Shown in pieces: positions 1-4,004 of a stretch of 8,855 nucleotides of DNA (the first letter of the stretch is position 1; every line of letters starts with the position of its first letter). The stretch spans positions 1-8,855 of the forward strand of contig DBLF01000131.1 of the NCBI GenBank assembly GCA_002297965.1, in the 5' to 3' direction. The notes beneath the pieces were generated by a model. That model saw only the letters and a list, made by a program, of their open reading frames with translations. It was not told the origin of the DNA and did not search any database. Source of the stretch: Candidatus Segatella papionis. Its GTDB lineage: Bacteria; Bacteroidota; Bacteroidia; Bacteroidales; Bacteroidaceae. The position numbers were made by a program, and so were the translations under genes.

Positions 1-240
1 AATAGCATTCAAAAGCTACTACTTCAATTGGCACATAATGCAGGCGAAATGGGATTTTGGCGTAAAGATGCATTTGAAGGACTACAACATGTTTTTCCAG
101 CAAACAACACTCGTGACGAAAAGCTACGAAAAATAGGTCGTCTCCTCGTAAATATGGCAAAAGATGAACTTATAGTAAAATCATCTAATGGCAAAAAATG
201 GCTGATAACCGAGAAAGGCGAAAAAGAACTTTACTCATAA
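1..240 (+). CDS. 3' end of a gene of unknown function with a winged-helix-like tail
   Basis: The reading frame is open from the first base and stops with TAA at 238-240, so only the last 79 residues are present and the start lies outside the window. A TTG at 28 could be read as a start, but the frame continues upstream without a break, so a truncated view of a longer protein is more likely. The fragment is charged and soluble. It begins with a helix-like stretch (NSIQKLLLQLAHNAGEMGFW) and ends with KWLITEKGEKELYS, which looks like the strand-turn-helix of a winged-helix DNA-binding domain. Such tails occur in several Bacteroidales regulators, ATP-binding proteins and nucleases, and nothing here decides between them. 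No function is assigned. Confidence 0.6.
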   Translation, partial: NSIQKLLLQLAHNAGEMGFWRKDAFEGLQHVFPANNTRDEKLRKIGRLLVNMAKDELIVKSSNGKKWLITEKGEKELYS

Positions 241-248
241 TATAGGGC

Positions 249-306
249 GTTCTTGCGGTCGTTCTTGCGGCTATTTTCGGCTATTTTCGGCTATTTTCGG
301 CTATTT
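249..306. repeat. Short tandem repeats, GTTCTTGCGG x2 then CTATTTTCGG x3.6
   Basis: GTTCTTGCGG occurs at 249-258 and 261-270. It is followed directly by three perfect copies of the 10-mer CTATTTTCGG (271-300) and a partial fourth (301-306). Degenerate TCGTTCGTTCGG and ATTTTCGGCTAT follow to about 336. The array lies between the stop of the first gene and the next start at 380. A unit of about one helical turn could vary in copy number by slippage and so change spacing upstream of the next gene. Confidence 0.85.
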
Positions 307-379
307 ATAGTCGTTCGTTCGGTCATTTTCGGCTATAATACAAATTCATTTCGAGATTAAGCTATAAAGAAAAATCATC

Positions 380-1105
380 ATGGAACTAGAGAAACTCCTC
401 ACCAATCTACTTGACAGATTGGATAGAATAGATGAAGAAGGTAAAGGTACCATCATCGAAGACAAAATAAACAAGTTATCACATCAGATAGGGCAACTAA
501 AAAGTGACCTATCTGATGTGGCCACCTTATTCGGCTTGCTAAAAGACAACAAAGAACAAATTGCAAACAAAGTCACTGATACTGATTCTACCTCAAAAGT
601 GTCAGAAGGAACTAAGTCAAGTACTATTGGTTCCGAAAACACAGGCATAGAATCCCTAACACTAGAAGATATTGGCGACATACGAAAAGAAGTTATCAAG
701 GACTTCAAACAAAATATATTCATCGACTATGTAAGAAAAGTTACTCCTGAGCATGTAAGGATTGTACTTGATACTACCCAAGTTGTCAATGTCAAATATT
801 CATCAAAATGGAGCAAATATTGTGCTAAAGGTGCTTACGTTGCGGTACATCGTATAGAATATGACAATATGGAACCAAGTTGGGAAATTGTAAGATTTCT
901 TAGTGCTCAACGCAACTATTCAATAACCCATCCAGAAGGAGGCAAAGGTAAGTTTGCTGATAAGAAAGCTAATTACAAAGACTATCAGACCAACCAAAAA
1001 CTACATAATGGTCAATTAATCGACGTTGAAGTAACAAAGATTGAAAGCAACTATTGTGAAGTATATTCTGCCAAAGACAGGTTAGAATCCGCCGCTGATG
1101 ATTGA
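380..1105 (+). CDS. Hypothetical protein with N-terminal coiled coil
   Basis: This gene encodes 241 residues from ATG 380 to TGA 1103-1105. I do not recognise the family. Residues 1-60 are leucine- and charge-rich in a heptad-like pattern (MELEKLLTNLLDRLDRIDEE...), suggesting a coiled coil. Residues 60-95 are Ser/Thr-rich and probably flexible. Residues 100-235 look like a folded, mixed alpha/beta domain containing GAYVAVHRIEYDN and, near the end, GQLIDVEVTKIESNYCEVYS. The latter has the rhythm of an OB/S1-like barrel strand pair, but this is weak. There is no signal peptide or membrane segment. A 13-bp perfect inverted repeat lies inside the N-terminal coding part (480-520). The 3' end overlaps, tail to tail, the minus-strand coiled-coil ORF by about 55 bases. 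No convincing Bacteroidetes -7 element was found upstream. Confidence 0.75.
   Translation: MELEKLLTNLLDRLDRIDEEGKGTIIEDKINKLSHQIGQLKSDLSDVATLFGLLKDNKEQIANKVTDTDSTSKVSEGTKSSTIGSENTGIESLTLEDIGDIRKEVIKDFKQNIFIDYVRKVTPEHVRIVLDTTQVVNVKYSSKWSKYCAKGAYVAVHRIEYDNMEPSWEIVRFLSAQRNYSITHPEGGKGKFADKKANYKDYQTNQKLHNGQLIDVEVTKIESNYCEVYSAKDRLESAADD
480..520. repeat. 13-bp perfect inverted repeat inside a coding region
   Basis: CACATCAGATAGG (480-492) and CCTATCTGATGTG (508-520) are exact reverse complements separated by 15 bases. The mRNA would form a stable hairpin about 100 bases after the start codon. Both arms are coding (SHQIG and LSDV). Confidence 0.85.
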
Positions 1106-1365
1106 CGCAACTGCTTGTTTTCTTGGCGTAACTTTTTGTTTTCCAATTTTACATCGTGTAGTTGTTGCTGCAAACTCTAAATATGGCGATCCTTACGTGA
1201 ATTATCTGAAGAAAGCTCACTCACCTTCGTTTCTAAGGTTGCAAGACGTTCCAATATTGCTTTTTGCACGACTTGTGCATCTGTGACAGTTGATTGGGTT
1301 CCTGCCACAGGCACCGAAACTATGTGCTGCGGCATTTCGTCCTGCTTATGTTCATCTTTCTTCAT
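1051..1365 (-). pseudogene. Small coiled-coil protein interrupted by an in-frame amber codon
   Basis: Read on the minus strand from ATG at 1365, the frame runs 53 codons (MKKDEHKQDEMPQHI...), meets TAG at 1179-1177, then continues in the same frame for 42 more codons to TAG at 1053-1051. The part after the stop reads SLQQQLHDVKLENKKLRQEN and more, a clear leucine-heptad coiled coil. It continues the heptads of the part before the stop (ILERLATLETKVSELSSDN). Composition and phase therefore suggest one protein of about 95 residues broken by a nonsense change, rather than two ORFs. An in-frame ATG at 1392 is a possible alternative start. TACCTTTG at 1381-1374 on the minus strand fits a Bacteroidetes -7 element and would place transcription close to ATG 1365. 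The family is not recognised; coiled-coil N-termini of transposases look similar, but no catalytic part is present. The downstream half overlaps the end of the plus-strand gene that stops at 1105. Confidence 0.5.
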
Positions 1366-1392
1366 TTCAAGTGCAAAGGTACTAAAAAACAT

Positions 1393-1667
1393 TGAAACAA
1401 AGATGTCTTGTTAACCTAATTTATTGATATTCTGAAACTTGTGCAAAAAATATGGCTCTGAGATTCTTGTGAAACAGAATTGTCGTATGGGGGGTACGAG
1501 CATACCTGCCATAATAGATTCCATAATTTGTTAACAAAATTAACGAAGTTACGTATAGTTTGACACCTTAGAGACTTAGCGCTGCTGAATAGTTACCTAC
1601 TCTATCTTTCTTTGTTATATCTTGTTAAAGATTAAACTATAGATACATATTTATAAAAAGAAATCAC
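1393..1667. other. AT-rich intergenic region with a TTTGTTAACAAA palindrome
   Basis: No gene is supported here. The stretch contains a perfect 12-bp palindrome TTTGTTAACAAA (1527-1538). TTGTTAAC occurs again at 1408-1415, and a related TTGTTAAAG occurs near 1623, closer to the regulator's promoter. These repeated GTTAA sites upstream of a helix-turn-helix gene could be operators, but this rests only on position and symmetry. Confidence 0.4.
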
Positions 1668-1675
1668 TATATTTG
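1668..1675 (+). promoter_or_regulatory. Bacteroidetes -7 element of the XRE regulator gene
   Basis: TATATTTG followed by C matches the TAnnTTTG consensus used by the Bacteroidetes housekeeping sigma factor. It lies 25 bases before ATG 1701, implying a very short leader. No TTG-type -33 element stands at the usual distance, so the promoter may be weak or activator-dependent. Confidence 0.55.
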
Positions 1676-1700
1676 CATTTAAAGCAATAAATTGAACTTT

Positions 1701-1898
1701 ATGGAAGATTTAAATCAACTTAAATTGGTTTTGGTCAAAAAGAAAAAGACCAACAAATGGCTTGCGGAACAGTTAGGAGTAAACCAAGCAACTGTTTCCA
1801 AATGGTGTACCAACACCACACAACCAGATCTCATGACTTTGAAAAAGATTTCAGAGTTGTTAGATGTCAGCGTAAGTGAAATTATCAACTTCGATTAA
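1701..1898 (+). CDS. XRE-family helix-turn-helix transcriptional regulator
   Basis: This gene encodes 65 residues from ATG 1701; a TTG at 1692 is a poorer start given the promoter position. It is essentially one HTH_3/Cro-type domain. Residues 17-35 (TNKWLAEQLGVNQATVSKW) form the scaffold and recognition helices, and LMTLKKISELLDVSVSEII is the typical closing helix pair. Such one-domain proteins bind operator DNA as dimers. It sits 14 bases upstream of the hsdR remnant in the same direction. This matches the known arrangement in which a small XRE protein leads a restriction-modification operon and times its expression. The gene appears intact although the rest of the locus is wrecked, so it may now be an orphan regulator acting on its own promoter. 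Confidence 0.88.
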   Translation: MEDLNQLKLVLVKKKKTNKWLAEQLGVNQATVSKWCTNTTQPDLMTLKKISELLDVSVSEIINFD

Positions 1899-1912
1899 AC
1901 AAAGAAGAAGCT

Positions 1913-2104
1913 ATGAGTAAATTTAACGAAGCAACAAGAGTTCAAATGCCAGCAATGGTTCACTTAACTCGATTAGGCTATTCTTATTTCGGAAAAATAA
2001 ACGAAGATATGGCAGGGACAGTTTATGACCCTGATACAAACATATTGACGGAAGTTTTCAAAGCACAGTTTTTCCATTTTTGCAAGTGCCACTTGCAGAA
2101 TTAA
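1913..2104 (+). pseudogene. hsdR: Type I restriction endonuclease HsdR, N-terminal remnant
   Basis: The ORF starts at ATG 1913 with residues typical of the HsdR N-terminus in Bacteroidales (MSKFNEATRVQMPAMVHLTR, then LGYSYFGKINEDMAGTVYDP and a TNILTEVFKAQF stretch). After about 53 residues the match ends at about base 2071. The frame then runs through the first palindrome as FHFCKCHLQN and stops at 2102-2104. A complete HsdR is on the order of 1000 residues and carries a nuclease domain and a DEAD-like translocase; all of that is missing here. It would start an operon with the XRE gene 14 bases upstream. It cannot be a functional restriction subunit. The deletion joins it to the remains of a DUF1016-type nuclease gene in another frame. 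Confidence 0.8.
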
Positions 2105-2539
2105 AGAAATTGCCAATTTTGCAAGTGCCACTTGCAAAATTAGAGAGTGAAGGCAAGTTATTTGTGCAAGTACCACTTGCACAAATAACTTGGTATCATC
2201 ATATTTCACTTCTATCGAAAGTTAAAGACATTGCCGAACGAGCTTATTACATCACAGAGACAGCACAGAATGGGTGGAGTTGCGACATGATGCTCCTTCA
2301 AATAGACAATGGATATATCCATGCTAAAGGTCATGCAATTAATAATTTTGAACAGACCTTGCCACCTCCACAGTCAGACTTGGCTCGCTACATATTCAAA
2401 GCCCCATACAATTTCTCGTTCATCGGAACAGTTGCACTCCAAAATGAACTTGACATTGAGAAAACATTGACAATTGCCACAGATAGAGGAAATAGAGGAA
2501 AAGCTTGAAAAATCAGAAGAAAAAACGGATAAAGAGTAA
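2080..2539 (+). pseudogene. DUF1016/YhcG-type PDDEXK nuclease, internally deleted remnant
   Basis: The frame from 2080 to 2508 encodes a block typical of the DUF1016 N-terminal region: WYHHISLLSKVKDIAERAYY, then NGWSCDMMLLQIDNGYIHAK, NNFEQTLPPPQSDLARYIF and LGTVALQNELDIEK-like residues (FIGTVALQNELDIEKTLT here). Family members continue into a PDDEXK nuclease fold. Here the match breaks at about 2470. A +1-shifted frame (2471-2539) then gives QLPQIEEIEEKLEKSEEKTD and a TAA stop, which resembles the acidic C-terminus of the same family. The start is also missing: the frame upstream meets TGA at 2032 without an ATG, so only TTG 2080 would remain. The catalytic domain and N-terminus are both lost. 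Genes of this family often sit inside type I restriction loci, which fits the neighbours. Assigning the 22-residue tail to this gene rather than to hsdM is inference. Confidence 0.7.
2081..2192. repeat. Three palindromic repeats with core TGCAAGTGCCACTTGCA, in coding phase
   Basis: Copy 1 is at 2081-2097 (8-1-8 perfect arms, with partial extension outward). Copy 2 is at 2115-2141 (13-1-13 perfect arms). Copy 3 is at 2154-2192, where arms of 18 bp flank the loop ACC (2172-2174) and the core reads GTGCAAGTACCACTTGCAC. Centres are 39 and 45 bases apart, both multiples of three. The nuclease frame reads each copy as (L/V)QVPLA: LQVPLAELKKLPI, LQVPLAKLESEGKLF, VQVPLAQI. The last copy runs straight into the conserved WYHHI of the DUF1016 block. 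Confidence 0.9.
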
Positions 2540-2554
2540 TACTGGGTTATATCC

Positions 2555-2574
2555 ATTTTGGAAACAACCAAAAT
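2555..2574. repeat. Small inverted repeat before the hsdS remnant
   Basis: ATTTTGG (2555-2561) and CCAAAAT (2568-2574) are exact complements with a 6-base loop. They lie between the nuclease remnant and the hsdS start at 2587. It could be an operator or a weak hairpin; there is no T-run of the kind expected for a terminator. Confidence 0.5.
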
Positions 2575-2586
2575 ATATAAGAATAT

Positions 2587-2858
2587 ATGAAATTGAAAAA
2601 ATACAAGCTTGCCGACATCGCTAAAATAGAAATTAGCGGTGTTGACAAAAAAACGATAGAGGGCGAAACACCTGTGCGTCTGTGCAACTTTGTTGATGTC
2701 TATTATAATTGGGCTATCACCAAAGAAAAAGCTAAGTCGTTTATGGTTGCATCTGCCAAACAGACAGAGATTGACAAATGCTCAATAAGCAGATAAATGA
2801 TAATTTACCGTGGCTTGACCATTCATTAAAAGAGGGAGAAGTTCGTCTCGTTGTTTAG
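2587..2858 (+). pseudogene. hsdS: Type I restriction specificity subunit HsdS, both ends kept and the middle deleted
   Basis: ATG 2587 opens a frame of 69 residues whose first ~63 match the start of Bacteroidales HsdS proteins (MKLKKYKLADIAKIEISGVD, GETPVRLCNFVDVYYNWAI, MVASAKQTEIDK). The frame then ends as CSISR with TAA at 2794-2796. From 2781 another frame reads LNKQINDNLPWLDHSLKEGE and RLVV before TAG 2856-2858. LN.QIN.NL is the usual HsdS C-terminal ending of the second conserved helix region. A normal HsdS has about 400 residues with two target-recognition domains. Almost all of the first domain and all of the second are gone, and the two ends are out of frame. No DNA specificity function can remain. 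The deletion has the same form as in the nuclease gene just upstream. Confidence 0.75.
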
Positions 2859-3148
2859 TCAAAATCTCATCGTAAACAAAATTTCAGATACAAGTAAAGA
2901 TTTTGTTCCTCTATTGGAGGTATTGGTATATAGAAATTCTTTGATGTCACTACATATATATATGTATGTTTTCCTCCAATTTGCTGTCACCTGCTGTCAC
3001 GCTGATAAAATCTCGCAAAGCCACTAAATATTACCTATAGGCAGAAAAAAGGTAACTCGCAATCCCCCCAAAAACACCCAAAAACAGGGAAAAGGTACCC
3101 AAACACCGACAAAAGTAGAAATAAAAGCAAAGTTTTTCGCAAAAAAAC
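2859..3148. other. Intergenic region with palindrome and left repeats of the cassette
   Basis: No gene is supported here. The stretch holds a perfect 16-bp palindrome TACATATATATATGTA (2951-2966), the left inverted repeat of the cassette (2968-3002), the palindrome CCTATAGG (3034-3041) inside a longer TTACCT...AGGTAA dyad (3031-3055), and a C/A-rich stretch at about 3064-3110. The hsdS remnant ends at 2858 and the next promoter begins at about 3149. Confidence 0.5.
2968..3002 (+). repeat. Left imperfect inverted repeat of the DUF6078-VirE cassette
   Basis: Bases 2968-3002 contain AATTTGCTGTCAC followed by a second CTGCTGTCACGC. The reverse complement of 6200-6232 aligns along the whole length, with about 31 identical positions in 35 and two one-base gaps. 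Its central 21 bases (2979-2999) also match the complement of 6127-6147 at 19 of 21 positions. The TGCTGTCAC unit appears twice here in tandem, at 2982-2990 and 2992-3000. Confidence 0.75.
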
Positions 3149-3152
3149 TTGC
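3127..3152. promoter_or_regulatory. Dyad overlapping the -33 element, possible operator
   Basis: GCAA(A)GTTTTT at 3127-3137 pairs with AAAAACTTGC at 3143-3152, giving ten base pairs with one bulged A. The right arm covers the TTG of the promoter at 3149-3151, so a dimeric repressor bound here would block the promoter. The function is inferred from position only. Confidence 0.4.
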
Positions 3153-3178
3153 GGACTATCAAAAAAATCGTATATTTG
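3149..3178 (+). promoter_or_regulatory. Bacteroidetes promoter of the DUF6078-VirE unit
   Basis: TTG at 3149-3151 and TATATTTG at 3171-3178 are separated by 19 bases, matching the TTG-N19-TAnnTTTG pattern of Bacteroidetes housekeeping promoters. Transcription should begin at about 3183-3186, leaving a leader of about 90 bases before ATG 3274. I see no ORF or clear riboswitch in that leader. Confidence 0.75.
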
Positions 3179-3273
3179 CACCCAGTAAGAAAAATTCTTG
3201 CCGATTCCACCTAGAAGCTTATCAACTCCTGAGTGAAACCTTAGTATCCACCCATTAAACAACTAAATCTCCA

Positions 3274-3723
3274 ATGACACAAGCAGACTTAGTGAGACTC
3301 TTTTTCGCTGATGGCGAAAAACACACCTACTGGGAATATTGTTTCAACACACAATGTCCCCATGCACATGAGTGCGCACACCAACTCTCTGTAGCCCAGA
3401 AGGATCCCAACAAGACCAACGGCTGCGCTATTTTCCCCGACGCATACAACGAGGACGGAAAGTGCAAACACTTCCTCCAACTGAAACTCATCAAGATGGC
3501 CTACGGACTGGAAGGTATTATCGGTGAGCTGAAGAACAAGGACTTGGGCGAATTCCGAGTAAGAATGACTGGCTATTTCGGAAGCAATACCTCTTACTAT
3601 CGTTATAAGTTAGGACAGATAGGATTGGAGCCAGAACAGCAGCAATATATCCAGAAATGGTGCCAACAACGTGGATATCAGAATCTGAAGTTTGATAGAT
3701 ACACCGAAGAAGTGGGCTTTTAG
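3274..3723 (+). CDS. DUF6078-like cysteine-rich protein
   Basis: This gene encodes 149 residues from ATG 3274 to TAG 3721-3723. The N-terminal half carries a cysteine set at residues 23, 28, 34, 51 and 64 (YCFNTQCPHAHEC, then NGCAIFPDAY and GKCKHF). This resembles the C(F/L)N..C..A..C and later G.C.(Y/H)F pattern of Bacteroidales DUF6078 proteins. The Cys/His pattern suggests a bound zinc ion or Fe-S cluster, which is inference. The C-terminal half contains GYFGSNTSYYRYKLGQIGLE and a QQQYIQKWCQQRGY helix. There it looks helical and resembles a DNA- or protein-binding region. There is no signal peptide, so it should be cytoplasmic. It is the first gene behind a consensus promoter and is followed, 281 bases later and in the same direction, by the primase-helicase gene. 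The family has no function known to me. Confidence 0.75.
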   Translation: MTQADLVRLFFADGEKHTYWEYCFNTQCPHAHECAHQLSVAQKDPNKTNGCAIFPDAYNEDGKCKHFLQLKLIKMAYGLEGIIGELKNKDLGEFRVRMTGYFGSNTSYYRYKLGQIGLEPEQQQYIQKWCQQRGYQNLKFDRYTEEVGF

Positions 3724-3793
3724 AAAGCCGCTGAAACGCTTCTGGAAAACAGCCGAAAGGCTTTTAGAAAACCAAAGTAAGGCTTATAAGAAA
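3715..3793 (+). repeat. GGCTTTTAGAAA direct repeats with small hairpins at the end of the DUF6078 gene
   Basis: GGCTTTTAGAAA occurs at 3715-3726, spanning the stop codon of the DUF6078 gene, and at 3759-3770. A variant GGCTTATAAGAAA is at 3781-3793. The first copy continues as GGCTTTTAGAAAGCC, a small hairpin. AGCCGAAAGGCT (3751-3762) is a 4-bp stem with a GAAA tetraloop directly followed by TTT. It might act as a weak attenuator between the two genes. Confidence 0.6.
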
Positions 3794-3807
3794 CGAAACC
3801 AACGTAT

Positions 3808-3958
3808 GGGGCAAATCGTTTCTGCCTACAAGCAAATTCGCCCGAAATATAGAGCAAATTTGCCCGAGGCCATGAGGAGTTTTGCCCAACGACCTTGGGC
3901 AAATCTCCTCATGCCGCTGGGCAAAAGTGCCCAACGCCTCGGGTAGTTCTGGGCAAAG
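3808..3958 (+). ncRNA. Predicted branched RNA structure in the leader of the VirE-type gene
   Basis: An outer 8-bp stem, CCCGAGGC (3863-3870) with GCCTCGGG (3936-3943), encloses two hairpins. The first has arms CATGAGGAG plus TTTGCCCAA (3871-3889) and TTGGGCAAA plus CTCCTCATG (3895-3913): 18 pairs with one T-T mismatch and a 5-base loop. The second is TGGGCA (3918-3923) with TGCCCA (3928-3933) around AAAG. Together they form a three-way junction. Further GGGCAAA units at 3809 and 3951 and a TTTGCCC at 3859 offer alternative pairings, as in a switch. It lies 62 bases upstream of ATG 4005. It could be a cis-acting leader, a small RNA, or a DNA-level structure such as a replication origin. Confidence 0.5.
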
Positions 3959-4004
3959 CTACCGAACAACTAATGGAACGTCTAATCACCTAATTATCAA
4001 TTCA

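Noticed and set aside
334..339. TATAAT as a classical -10 element for the gene at 380
   Set aside because: Bacteroidetes housekeeping promoters use TAnnTTTG, and no matching -35 element stands upstream.
1098..1286. Plus-strand ORF of 62 codons after the gene at 380-1105
   Set aside because: It is the shadow of the minus-strand coiled-coil frame, whose heptad pattern is far more protein-like.
2081..2192. CRISPR array
   Set aside because: Only three copies are present, they are themselves palindromic, the gaps are short and unequal, and the stretch continues a nuclease reading frame.
1973..2209. Minus-strand ORF reading LQVALAK repeats
   Set aside because: It is open only because the palindromes read alike on both strands. 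The plus strand carries the conserved DUF1016 residues.
3035..3262. Minus-strand ORF of 75 codons with a hydrophobic stretch
   Set aside because: It overlaps the promoter and leader of the DUF6078 gene, and its hydrophobicity comes from A- and C-rich runs on the plus strand. No family is recognised.
3692..3946. Plus-strand ORF of 84 codons between the DUF6078 and VirE-type genes
   Set aside because: It starts only at TTG inside the DUF6078 gene, and its sequence is the translation of the repeats and hairpins of the spacer. A conserved small protein is not excluded, but structured RNA explains the pattern better.
3882..4004. N-terminal extension of the VirE-type protein from a TTG
   Set aside because: It lies in the hairpin region and adds 41 residues of unlikely composition. 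ATG 4005 begins a sequence typical of the family.
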